From NCBI GenBank assembly GCA_946611835.1, contig CAMOEE010000010.1:1-23357 (forward strand): DNA of 23,357 nt, in the 5' to 3' direction. Below are positions 1 through 7,409 of the stretch, one piece after another. Positions within the stretch are counted from its first letter, which is position 1, and each line of letters opens with the position of its first letter. The notes beneath the pieces are model-generated. The model was not told where the DNA came from, searched no databases, and saw only the letters and a program-made list of their open reading frames with translations. This DNA is from an uncultured Treponema sp. (GTDB lineage Bacteria > Spirochaetota > Spirochaetia > Treponematales > Treponemataceae). The translations under genes were made by a program, and so were the position numbers.

Positions 1-165
1 AAACAGGGGCTTGACATAAAACATAGGAGTCTCCGAGCAGCTATGCTGCGAAGGCCCGCTCGCCTGCTACACGCAGTTTGTGCTTGTAATTATATACGAT
101 TGCCGCTTGCGCGGCAGCACAAACTGAGTGTTTTCGTAAGCCGTTTCGCTCCTTCACGCCTGTTT
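1..165. ncRNA. Structured intergenic element, copy 1 (nested hairpins)
   Basis: No coding frame is convincing here, but the base pairing is dense. An outer stem joins AAACAGG (1-7) to CCTGTTT (159-165). Inside lie a short hairpin GGA-GTC-TCC (26-34), a hairpin GCAGC-TAT-GCTGC (37-49), and a perfect 11-bp stem CAGTTTGTGCT (74-84) with AGCACAAACTG (116-126) that encloses TGCCGC-TTGC-GCGGCA (101-116). A diverged second copy lies at 16637-16694 and keeps the GTC and TAT loops while its stems change by compensating pairs. The + strand 3' side runs into TTTTTGCATTTTT, so it could end a transcript entering from the left. It may be a mobile REP-like repeat, a terminator or a small RNA. Pairing is seen; function is unknown. 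Confidence 0.5.
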
Positions 166-190
166 TTGCATTTTTCTACAAGTTTAAAAC

Positions 191-220
191 TCGACATTTC
201 TCCATCAAGAATTGCATAAA
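191..220 (+). promoter_or_regulatory. Weak candidate promoter for the secretion operon
   Basis: TCGACA (191-196), 18 bp, CATAAA (215-220). The -35 matches 5 of 6 and the -10 matches 4 of 6 bases of the sigma-70 consensus. The leader would be about 130 nt and T-rich. In such an AT-rich stretch a match of this quality can arise by chance. Confidence 0.25.
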
Positions 221-237
221 ATCTCTAAAATCTCCAA

Positions 238-284
238 TTTTTCTCTTTTCGTAAAATTTTTTTTCACTTTTTTTAATTTTTTTT
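238..284. other. Phased T-tracts, probable curved DNA
   Basis: Runs of T at 238-242, 257-264, 268-274 and 277-284 are centred near 240, 260.5, 271 and 280.5, so the last three repeat at about one helical turn (10.5 and 9.5 bp). Tracts phased in this way are known to bend DNA. They lie directly before the secretion operon, between a weak promoter candidate and the first start codon. Whether they influence transcription is inference. Confidence 0.4.
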
Positions 285-356
285 CCTGACTTACTGCCGA
301 AAAGCCAGAATTTTTTCAAATAAATAGGCATAAAGAAAAAAGTTCGGAGGTATTTT

Positions 357-2369
357 GTGTTCATGAAAAAGAAAAAAGTCTGGCTCCTGGCCTGGCTCCT
401 GTGCCTCTTTTCCTTTTTGCCCTATAGGCTCTTTGCACAGGAATCTTATGAGTTCGTGGACCGTGACATTCACGAGATTCTCTATGCCCTTTCCCTTTAC
501 ACAGGAATTTCGATTTCGGCCGATGACACGGTTTCCGGAAAGGCTGATTTTCGCTGCACAGGGGAAAATTTCGACGCCGCCTTTGATGCCTTTTTGTTAA
601 GGTCCAGGCTCTATGTGGAGAAGGAGGATAAGCGCTGGCTGGTGAGCCGGATTCACATTCAGAAAAACAATGACCTCTTTTCCCTCGATGCCTTTGATGT
701 GACTCCCATGCAGCTTTTTGAAAAAATGGCCATTGAGACCGGTTTTTGCGTGACCTATGATTCGCTTCCGCTGGTAAAGGTGAGTCTTCACACAGGTTTT
801 TGTCTGGCCGCTGAAATCCTGAAGAGAATAACGGGGCTTTGCATGGGATTCTCGATTGAGAAGGAGCAGGAAAAGTCCTTTCATGTAGCCAGGCTTAGCA
901 ATTCTCAGAATCAGTCCATGGCGGGCGGCAAAGCTTCTTTTGTTGAGAGGGATGGAAAATGGTTCGTTGATGTTCAGAACCTTCCCTTGTCGCTTGCTCT
1001 TGAGAAATTCTTCTCACAGGCAGGAAAAGACTTCTGCTTTGCGCTGGGAAATGACCTTAAGATTATGAGGGCTTCTTTTAAGGCCGGGACTTTTGAAGAG
1101 GCTCTTTCCCTTTTATGCCTTCAGGGAGGGGCAGAGTACAAGGTTAATGACGGACTCTATTTCCTTTTTCCGGCAAAAAATAAGAATAAGTTTTATGACA
1201 CAGGGAAGAGATGGCAGAGGCTTGACCTTAAATTCCTGAAAAATAGTGAATGCATATCCCTGATTTCAAAACGCTTTCCTGAGGTTGACTGCATCGCTCC
1301 TGATGACCGGCAGAGATTTTTCTTTCTGGCGGACGAGGATAAGTCGGAAGAGCTTAAGGCATTTGTCGGGGAAGTTGACAGGAAAAGTTCGGCCAGGCTC
1401 GTGAAATTGCGGTACATAAGGACTGAGGATTTTATGGCCCACCTTCCGCCTTTTCTGGATAAGAGCCTTGTAAGCGACAGCGGGCAGGGGGACAGCTTTT
1501 TCTTCACTGGCTCCGAGGCAGCCTGTGAGAGGCTTTTGAAGGAGCTTCCCAGCATCGACAGGCCCGTTTCCCGGGTAAGGTACGACCTTCTTATCATGCA
1601 GTATCAGTCTACCCGGGGAAGCGAGTGGAATCCAAAGCTCAAGGCCACTCGTGTGAGCCTGGGCGACATGAACGAGGGGGCTGTACAGCTGGGAAACGTG
1701 CTGAGCCTGAACCTGAATGTGGTCGGGGCCTTCGGGCTCAATTTTGCGGGAGAGCTTCAGGCGGCAATCACAGAGTCCAGGGCCAGGGTCTTCGCAGACA
1801 CGACCCTGAACGGTGTGAGCGGAAAGCCAATCAATTTTCAGAACACCAGCACTTACCGCTACCGGGACAATAACCTTGATCCTGAGACCGGAGAACCGAT
1901 TTATTCTGGCGTCACTAAGGAAATCATTTCGGGACTGAAACTTGAGGTGACGGGAACTGTTACCGGGGACGGAATGATTACCAGCAGGATCACGGCAAGC
2001 GTCTCAAGGCAGGGAACGGATTTGTCCACGACTACTGGAAATCCTCCGCCGACGAGCGAAAAGGTGATTACGACCGAGGTGAGGGCAAAATCCGGGGAAC
2101 CTGTCGTCCTAAGCGGACTGGTGCAGGAGGAAGAGAATGAAAATGTCAGCAGGATTCCCTTCTTTTCAAAAATCCCCCTGATCGGCTCCTTATTCAGGGG
2201 AAAGGAGACTTCCGGGGAAAAGACGGAGCTTGTGATTTATCTTCTCCCGACAGCTGATATTTTCGGGATTGAGGAAAAATCAGAGAAAGAAAAAAGGGAA
2301 GAGCTTAAAAAAAGGCTTCTTGAAATCGCAAATAAATTCGGTGAGGTGAAGAATGAGCGGAAAATTTGA
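357..2369 (+). CDS. gspD: Secretin (GspD/PulD family outer-membrane channel)
   Basis: This should form the multimeric outer-membrane pore of a type II secretion-like system. A Sec signal peptide (KKKK, then a hydrophobic run to about A27) starts the 670-residue protein. The secretin core fills about 408-640 and shows the hallmark sequences VGAFGLNFAGELQAAI, GEPVVLSGL and IPFFSKIPLIGSLFRG, followed by KTELVIYLLPT. The periplasmic part is unusual: three N0/STN-like units (about 31-101, 107-178 and 200-271) come before two N1/N2-like units (about 288-345 and 346-407), where GspD normally has one N0. I see no lipobox and no obvious C-terminal pilotin segment. GTG at 357 is chosen because GGAGG (346-350) lies 6 nt upstream; ATG at 363 is the alternative. 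Its end overlaps the next gene by 17 bp, so the two are translationally linked. Confidence 0.9.
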   Translation: MFMKKKKVWLLAWLLCLFSFLPYRLFAQESYEFVDRDIHEILYALSLYTGISISADDTVSGKADFRCTGENFDAAFDAFLLRSRLYVEKEDKRWLVSRIHIQKNNDLFSLDAFDVTPMQLFEKMAIETGFCVTYDSLPLVKVSLHTGFCLAAEILKRITGLCMGFSIEKEQEKSFHVARLSNSQNQSMAGGKASFVERDGKWFVDVQNLPLSLALEKFFSQAGKDFCFALGNDLKIMRASFKAGTFEEALSLLCLQGGAEYKVNDGLYFLFPAKNKNKFYDTGKRWQRLDLKFLKNSECISLISKRFPEVDCIAPDDRQRFFFLADEDKSEELKAFVGEVDRKSSARLVKLRYIRTEDFMAHLPPFLDKSLVSDSGQGDSFFFTGSEAACERLLKELPSIDRPVSRVRYDLLIMQYQSTRGSEWNPKLKATRVSLGDMNEGAVQLGNVLSLNLNVVGAFGLNFAGELQAAITESRARVFADTTLNGVSGKPINFQNTSTYRYRDNNLDPETGEPIYSGVTKEIISGLKLEVTGTVTGDGMITSRITASVSRQGTDLSTTTGNPPPTSEKVITTEVRAKSGEPVVLSGLVQEEENENVSRIPFFSKIPLIGSLFRGKETSGEKTELVIYLLPTADIFGIEEKSEKEKREELKKRLLEIANKFGEVKNERKI

Positions 2370-3621
2370 TCTGTCGGTTAATTTCAGCCTGTATAACGGG
2401 GCCGTCGTGCTTGAGTCCGGGGAGACTTTCGTAAAAATCGGCCTGACCCAAATCAACAATTCAGGGCTGAAAGAAAAACTTCTTCATTCAGTAAGGTCCT
2501 TCTTTTCGATGAGGGGAATTCCCGCCGGGGATGAATGCTGCCTTTTCCTTCCCATTGACGAGGAGAGGCTGAAACATGAAATCTCTCTTCGCTATGGGGA
2601 AAGCGGGCGGGAAAACGAGAGAAAAAATGAGGGGAGCGAGGCCGAGATGCTTTTGAACACTCTCATTAAAGAGGCCGGAAAAAGAGGGGCCACTGATATT
2701 CATATAGAAGAAAGGCGGGTTCGCTTCAGGATTGCTTCTTCCCTTGAGGAGGTTTGCGAGCTTTCTCTTGAGAAGAGCCTTGAGCTTGTGAGGAGAATAA
2801 AGGTCCTTTCCAACCTCAATGTGATGGAAACCCGTCACGGTCAGGACGGACAGTTTGTCTTCAGGGGGGATGATGAGATTTTCGTGCGTGTTTCCTGCAT
2901 TCCCTCTGTGTCAGCTTGCGGCAATTCTGAGAGCGTCGTTCTCCGCCTTTTGAATGTCACGAGGGTTCCGCTTTCCCTTCCTGAACTGGGCTTTAGCGAA
3001 AGTCAGTGCAGTCAATTGAGAAAGACAATCAGAAACAGGCAGGGGCTGATTCTGATTTGCGGTTCGACCGGGAGCGGAAAATCGACGACGGCGGCTTCAC
3101 TTCTGACGGAGCTTGCCTCGATTTACGGTGAAAAGAAAAAAATCATCACTGTTGAGGATCCTCCTGAGTATGTGCTCGACGGAATCACCCAGATTCGTGT
3201 TGACGAAGGCAGGGGAATGAGTTTTGAGGAATCCCTCCGCTTTATTTTCCGCCAGGACCCGGATGTGATTTTTGTGGGTGAAATCCGTGATTCAATGAGT
3301 GCCAGAACCGTTCTTAATGCTTCCCTTACGGGCCATCTCGTGCTTGCGACGCTTCATGCCGGCGGAATCCATGAGGCGATGCTAAGAATGAGGGAGCTTG
3401 GGGTGGATTTCTCAGACTTTTCAAGCGTACTTAAAACCGTGATTTTCCAGAAACTCGTTGAAAATGATGATTTTTCAGTAAAGCTTGAGGCCGAGCTGGC
3501 TGATGGATGTGAAATATTGTCCGCAGACGCTTCCTCTATGAGAGTTAAGAGAACTTTCCCGCTTGTGGGGCAAATTCCGCTCAGTCATAAAAAGGGAAAT
3601 GAGATGGAGGTGAGCGCATGA
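2353..3621 (+). CDS. gspE: Type II secretion/type IV pilus assembly ATPase (GspE/PulE family)
   Basis: Cytoplasmic hexameric ATPase expected to drive pseudopilus assembly. Visible motifs in order are ATDIHIEER in the N2 domain, the arginine-rich linker with HGQDGQF, Walker A GSTGSGKST (237-245), the Asp box VEDPPEYV, Walker B DPDVIFVGEIRD (302-313) and the His box LATLHAGG. At 422 residues it is shorter than usual GspE proteins. The N1 domain is small, and the tetracysteine zinc site that normally follows the His box is absent: the chain goes straight from QKLVENDDF to an unrelated tail with a single Cys. This points to a reduced or divergent system, but the nucleotide-binding residues are intact, so it should still hydrolyse ATP. 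It overlaps the secretin gene by 17 bp and the next gene by ATGA. Confidence 0.9.
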   Translation: MSGKFDLSVNFSLYNGAVVLESGETFVKIGLTQINNSGLKEKLLHSVRSFFSMRGIPAGDECCLFLPIDEERLKHEISLRYGESGRENERKNEGSEAEMLLNTLIKEAGKRGATDIHIEERRVRFRIASSLEEVCELSLEKSLELVRRIKVLSNLNVMETRHGQDGQFVFRGDDEIFVRVSCIPSVSACGNSESVVLRLLNVTRVPLSLPELGFSESQCSQLRKTIRNRQGLILICGSTGSGKSTTAASLLTELASIYGEKKKIITVEDPPEYVLDGITQIRVDEGRGMSFEESLRFIFRQDPDVIFVGEIRDSMSARTVLNASLTGHLVLATLHAGGIHEAMLRMRELGVDFSDFSSVLKTVIFQKLVENDDFSVKLEAELADGCEILSADASSMRVKRTFPLVGQIPLSHKKGNEMEVSA

Positions 3622-4610
3622 GGGGATTTTTTGAGATTGTCACAAAGAAAAAGAGGCTTTTGTATTTCACAGAAAGACTTTCTGAGCTCCTTTCAAGCGG
3701 ACTTTCTTTACAGAAGTCTCTTTACCTCTTAGGGAAGATGAAATTCCGGGACATCAGGATGAATCAGCTTGCCTCGTTCTTACAGAAGGCTCTCTTTAAC
3801 GGGACTAAATTCTCCGTTGCACTAAAAATGGCTCCTTTCATTTCGGTCGCTGAATGGTATTCGGCCTTTATCACGGTGGCCGAGGAATCCGGAGAAATCG
3901 CCCTGATTCTTGAGCATTTAACCTGGAGCCTTGTCCGGGAAAAATTGATTTCCCAGAAGCTTTTCGAAGCCCTTTTGTATCCCTGCTTTGTGATTCTTAT
4001 GACGGCTCTGGCTGGCTTCTTTTCGGTCTTTTATTTCCTTCCGTCTTTCAATCCGCTTTTTGGGGAAAATGCGGGAGAAATTCAGGATAAGGCGGTCAGA
4101 ACGATGATTTTCGGGGATTTTTTCCTCGCTTTTTCTTTCGCCCTGCTCATTTTTCTGGCCCGGAAGATTCTTTCTCCATCTCCATGCACAAATGTCATAA
4201 AGACGATGGCCTTCCTCTCTGAGTCCTCCGTTTCGACCATGGCTTCTCTCTCCTGTGCTCTTGCCATCGCCGCGAGGAAGCGGAAAATCGCTTCGGCTCT
4301 CCTTGAGGTGAAAAACTGCCTGCTAGACGGGGAGAAAATCGCTGATTGTTTCGGAAAGTGCTTCGAGAAAGCGGGCTTTATCCACGAGGGAATAGTCCTT
4401 GCTGAAAATCTCATGCTTTCCCAGGAGACGGGAAGGGGCGATGGATTCTCCAGAACTTATGCCTACTTTACTGAGAGGCAGGAGAAGGGGGAGAGGCTTT
4501 TCTTTTCCCTGCTTCAGCCCCTTCTGCTTACTGTGGCGGCGGTCTATCTTCTCTTGATTATGAAATCAGCTTTTTTGCCATACATCACCAGTTTCGGAGG
4601 ATTTTTATGA
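3618..4610 (+). CDS. gspF: Type II secretion inner-membrane platform protein (GspF family)
   Basis: Polytopic inner-membrane protein that would couple the ATPase to pseudopilin assembly. Two helical T2SSF-type domains are visible, the first at about 15-118 with the conserved AEESGEI element. Predicted membrane segments are near 119-141, 163-182 and 298-320, the usual three-helix pattern. It has 330 residues, shorter than the roughly 400 of classical GspF; the missing part is mostly N-terminal and in the second domain. The start is fixed by an ATGA overlap with the ATPase gene, and its own stop overlaps the pseudopilin start in the same way. Sequence similarity is moderate, so the assignment leans on topology plus gene order. 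Confidence 0.82.
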   Translation: MRGFFEIVTKKKRLLYFTERLSELLSSGLSLQKSLYLLGKMKFRDIRMNQLASFLQKALFNGTKFSVALKMAPFISVAEWYSAFITVAEESGEIALILEHLTWSLVREKLISQKLFEALLYPCFVILMTALAGFFSVFYFLPSFNPLFGENAGEIQDKAVRTMIFGDFFLAFSFALLIFLARKILSPSPCTNVIKTMAFLSESSVSTMASLSCALAIAARKRKIASALLEVKNCLLDGEKIADCFGKCFEKAGFIHEGIVLAENLMLSQETGRGDGFSRTYAYFTERQEKGERLFFSLLQPLLLTVAAVYLLLIMKSAFLPYITSFGGFL

Positions 4611-5089
4611 GAATCATCACAAGAAAAAATTTCAGGGAAATCAGAAAAAAGAAGGATTCTGGCTTCACTTTCGCTGAGACGCTGGCTGTCCTTGCCGTGA
4701 CCGCCATCCTTTCCTCTCAAATCGGGCTTGGGGCGCACAGAATGATTGAGAAGGCCAGGGTAGCGGCGGCAAAGACAGAGATTGAGCAGCTGAAACTCTC
4801 ATTGCAGAGTTATTACGCCGACTGCGGGAGCTTTCCGACGGAGGAGCAGGGGCTTATGGCCCTGTGGGAAGAGCCTCTCTTGTACCCGCTTCCTGAGAAC
4901 TGGTCCGGGCCTTACACGGATAAAAAAATTGTCTCGGATCCCTGGGGAAGTCAATTTCTTTATTTAATCAGGGGGTCGGCGTCCTCATCTAATCTTCCTG
5001 AGGGGCTGCCATTCGGGATTGTCTGTCTGGGGGCGGACAGGACTGAGGGTGGCGAGGGCTGTGACAAGGATATTTTCTCATGGGAGTAG
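4607..5089 (+). CDS. gspG: Major pseudopilin (GspG family)
   Basis: Forms the periplasmic pseudopilus that pushes cargo through the secretin. The class III leader is positively charged and long (about 19 residues, ending KKKDSG), then G|FTFAETLAVLAV gives the prepilin-peptidase site, Glu at mature position 5 and the hydrophobic alpha1 helix. The rest fits GspG: a helix rich in K/E (EKARVAAAKTEIEQLK), YYADCGSFPTEEQGL, a DPWGSQFLYL strand and a C-terminal loop GADRTEGGEGCDKDIFSW that resembles the calcium-binding loop of GspG. It has 160 residues, within the normal range. The start overlaps gspF (ATGA). No prepilin peptidase gene lies in this window, so processing would need one elsewhere. Confidence 0.9.
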   Translation: MRIITRKNFREIRKKKDSGFTFAETLAVLAVTAILSSQIGLGAHRMIEKARVAAAKTEIEQLKLSLQSYYADCGSFPTEEQGLMALWEEPLLYPLPENWSGPYTDKKIVSDPWGSQFLYLIRGSASSSNLPEGLPFGIVCLGADRTEGGEGCDKDIFSWE

Positions 5090-5092
5090 CTT

Positions 5093-5332
5093 ATGAAAAA
5101 GACAATTCGGATTGACTTTAAAGCCAGAAACGCCGGCTATGCGCTTTTTATTGCTGCGGGTTTTCTCTGCCTGCTTTCTTTTCTTGTGCTTTCGCTGCTG
5201 GCCCTTTCTAAGGCCAGACTTGAAAATATTGAAAGACAAAGCCGTTCTTTTTATTCGGAACTTCACCATGAGAATGAAAAGCTGCTTTCGGAATGGAAGA
5301 ATGAAAATCAAGGAAATGATGGAGGGCGATAG
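5093..5332 (+). CDS. Short pseudopilin-like protein (possible minimal GspK/GspI-type)
   Basis: A 79-residue protein with GGGAG 6 nt before the ATG, four bases after the gspG stop. The N-terminus has a basic leader, then NAGYALFIAAGFLCLLSFLV, a pilin-like alpha1 hydrophobic helix after a Gly, then an amphipathic charged helix (KARLENIERQSRSFY...). There is no Glu at mature position 5. That feature and the G-Y-A-L start resemble GspK, but GspK proteins are normally near 300 residues, so this would be only the stalk. It may be a minor pseudopilin stripped to its helix or the remains of a longer gene. The next gene starts inside its last codons. Family assignment is tentative. Confidence 0.6.
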   Translation: MKKTIRIDFKARNAGYALFIAAGFLCLLSFLVLSLLALSKARLENIERQSRSFYSELHHENEKLLSEWKNENQGNDGGR

Positions 5333-5690
5333 ATTGAGGCTTATTGAAATTCTTGTCCTTATTATTCTTCTTCCGCTTTTTGCTCTCCTGCTTTCATCGG
5401 GACTGACGGCTTTAGCTTCCTGCGAGAAAAAATACATTGAGATGAGCGGCCCCATCAATGCGGACAGATGCATCGCTCGTTCTTTCAAAAAGATTTGCGA
5501 GCAGGGGGCAGAAGAAAAGGAAGATTTCGAGTCTTTCGTAAGGACCTTAGGCTCGATTCTTCCGGTCACTTCCCTTTCTGTTGAGACTGTCGGAATTAAA
5601 GACAGGAAAAAATTATTGAGATGCTCGTGGACTTCACAAAAGGGCGGAAATTTCGTTCTCGGAGTCTGCGAATTCAAGGAGGACTTATGA
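5319..5690 (+). CDS. Minor pseudopilin-like membrane protein
   Basis: A 123-residue protein whose start overlaps the previous gene by 14 bp. AAGGA at 5310-5314 best serves ATG 5319; ATG 5316 and 5301 are also in frame. The N-terminus DRLRLIEILVLIILLPLFAL looks like a pilin alpha1 helix with its LIE and Glu, but the Gly needed before the cleavage point is replaced, so prepilin peptidase may not cut it. After the helix come four Cys residues (in SCEKK, DRCIA, KKICE and LLRCS) and a short beta-rich tail. It occupies the place where gspH/I/J usually sit. Its stop overlaps the next start by ATGA. It could be GspJ-like or unrelated. Confidence 0.6.
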   Translation: MEGDRLRLIEILVLIILLPLFALLLSSGLTALASCEKKYIEMSGPINADRCIARSFKKICEQGAEEKEDFESFVRTLGSILPVTSLSVETVGIKDRKKLLRCSWTSQKGGNFVLGVCEFKEDL

Positions 5691-6901
5691 AAAAAACAAT
5701 GGTCAAATCGACGGATTATGAGCTTTACAAGGTGCCTCTGCCCTGGAAAGTCCTTTTGAGGAATAACATGAACAGCCTCATTGTGAGCGAGCTTGAGAAA
5801 AGGCATCCGAGGTTCTCCGGGAACTGCTGCTATGATACCAGGTACCTGATTGAAAGGCATAATCTGATTGCGGATGTGGTCGTCATGGATAAGGCCAGCC
5901 TTGCCGAGTACAAAAATTCCGGCGGGGAACTTTTCCTTGAGGAGGAGAGAAAAAGGAATGTCTTTTCGCCCAGGACACGGATTATGAGGGGGCTTACTGC
6001 TTTTCTGATACTGCTTTCAGGCCTTTTGTCTTTGAGAATCGTAATCTCACTCCTTGAGGACGATCCTCCCCTTGTCGAGCTTGTGAGCGAAAGTGCATCG
6101 TCTTTTCTTGAGGAGGCTCCTTCTAAAACGGCTTCAGCCCAGGAGCTCTCTTCTGAGGTCTTTGCATCCGTGAGCGGTGGGGGTGGAAAAATCTCATCTT
6201 TTTCCTTCACAAGCCAGAATTCAGCCGGAGGGCGGAGCGGCTCCTGCAAGTTCTCGGTATACGGATGCAACAGCGAGGAAGTTGCGAACGCCAGGTACTG
6301 CGTAGTTTCCTTCAGGAACAATGAGCCTCATTTTGACCTTGAGCTTCCTTTCACTGAAAAAGGCTTGCATTTTTCCTCTCAGAGAATTCCTGCAGAAAAA
6401 GATGAGCTGGCTCTGTCTTCCATGAGAAAGAGCCTTCTTTCCATCGGGGCTGTAATCGAAAGCGAGCATGATGATGAGGGATTTTCTGAAATCATTTTTC
6501 ATACACCGCCTGCAAAGCTGTATTCATGCCTCAAGACCTGCGCTGAGAAAGCAGAAAGTTTCGGCTGGTGTGAGAAAAATCTTTTCGTAAGCGCCGGTGA
6601 TGGCATTGGAAAAATCTCCGTCACCTTTGAAAAGAATCATGCAGGAGGGGAAATCGGACTTCTCAGGCTCTGCGCCCAGTATGCCTATCTTTTTGCTCCT
6701 GAACTAAAAATCCTGCCCAAAAAGACAAGGCTTTTCTCCTGGAAAAATGGCGAAGGAATGGCTGACAGCGGAAAAGCAGGGAAAGATTTTGAGGAAAAAA
6801 TCGGCGAAATCAGGCGGAAGGACGGAAGCCTTTTCATCTGTGTGAGGAAAGAGAACGGACGAATCGCATACATAAGCAAGGAGGCCGAAAATGCGCGCTA
6901 A
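5687..6901 (+). CDS. Bitopic membrane protein in GspL/GspM position
   Basis: I do not recognise the family. The protein has 404 residues with AAGGAGG 4 nt before ATG 5687. The layout is a cytoplasmic head of about 100 residues, one membrane helix (about 103-123), a low-complexity Ser/Glu/Ala linker to about 170, and a periplasmic part of about 230 residues with several beta-alpha stretches. GspL has the same order (cytoplasmic domain, one helix, periplasmic domain) and links GspE to the platform, so this may be the local substitute. The head, about 100 residues, is much smaller than GspL's, and no ATPase or actin-like motif is seen. It overlaps its upstream neighbour by ATGA and its downstream neighbour by 11 bp. 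The role is inference from place and topology. Confidence 0.7.
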   Translation: MKKTMVKSTDYELYKVPLPWKVLLRNNMNSLIVSELEKRHPRFSGNCCYDTRYLIERHNLIADVVVMDKASLAEYKNSGGELFLEEERKRNVFSPRTRIMRGLTAFLILLSGLLSLRIVISLLEDDPPLVELVSESASSFLEEAPSKTASAQELSSEVFASVSGGGGKISSFSFTSQNSAGGRSGSCKFSVYGCNSEEVANARYCVVSFRNNEPHFDLELPFTEKGLHFSSQRIPAEKDELALSSMRKSLLSIGAVIESEHDDEGFSEIIFHTPPAKLYSCLKTCAEKAESFGWCEKNLFVSAGDGIGKISVTFEKNHAGGEIGLLRLCAQYAYLFAPELKILPKKTRLFSWKNGEGMADSGKAGKDFEEKIGEIRRKDGSLFICVRKENGRIAYISKEAENAR

Positions 6902-7397
6902 ATCAATTTTTTTGCTCCCTCTACTAATCACCTTCTTTTCATGTGCCTCGACTAAGTTTGAGGGAAAGGCAGTTATGACCGGGCGTGTTTCCGACCCAAA
7001 AGGAAATCCGGTCCCTAATTATCATATTTCAGCCGGAATAGGCATGGAAGCTATGACGGATTCCGGAGGTATATTCGTATTCAGGAATACGCCGTCCGGG
7101 AACTATCATCTCAGGGGCTTCGGAAATGGTTGGCGGGGAACGGACACGGACTTTTATTTCCACGACCGAAAGGACATCGTTTGCATTCAGGTCTGGCCGC
7201 TGGATTCTCTGACCGACGAGATTTCGGCCATGCTCGACGAGGAAAAATTTGAAGAAGCTAACTCACTCCTCAAAAAATCAAGGAGGGGAAATGAAAAAAA
7301 TCCCCTCTACGAGTGCTATCAGGACCTTATCCGCTGGTGCGAGACTAAGAGCGATAAGGCCAGGAAAAATTTAATTTCAAGTCTCGGAAAACTCTGA
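6891..7397 (+). CDS. Lipoprotein with carboxypeptidase-regulatory-like domain
   Basis: A 168-residue lipoprotein. The signal peptide ends in FFSC, with C18 as the lipidated residue. Residues about 28-75 read as a small CarboxypepD-regulatory-like beta-sandwich: VMTGRVSDPKGNPVPNYHI, then MTDSGGIFVFRNTPSGNYHL, the usual V-x-D-x-x-G-x-P-V and T-D-x-x-G-x-F patterns. The C-terminal 65 residues are helical and charged (FEEANSLLKKSRRGNE...), possibly one TPR-like pair. Such domains usually mediate binding or rigid display. AAGGAGG lies 6 nt before the start, which overlaps the previous gene. Its position next to a secretin operon would fit a pilotin or periplasmic partner, but no sequence feature proves this. 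Confidence 0.75.
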   Translation: MRAKSIFLLPLLITFFSCASTKFEGKAVMTGRVSDPKGNPVPNYHISAGIGMEAMTDSGGIFVFRNTPSGNYHLRGFGNGWRGTDTDFYFHDRKDIVCIQVWPLDSLTDEISAMLDEEKFEEANSLLKKSRRGNEKNPLYECYQDLIRWCETKSDKARKNLISSLGKL

Positions 7398-7409
7398 TTG
7401 GGGGCGAAA

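Noticed and set aside
1..165. tRNA or known riboswitch
   Set aside because: The nested stems have some cloverleaf look, but there is no T-loop, anticodon arm of the right size or CCA-compatible acceptor, and I recognise no riboswitch core.
5078..5860. A 260-codon open frame on the minus strand
   Set aside because: It runs opposite three overlapping + strand genes with good ribosome binding sites and pilin-like helices. Its product is basic, low in complexity and shows no domain, so it is a shadow of their codon use.
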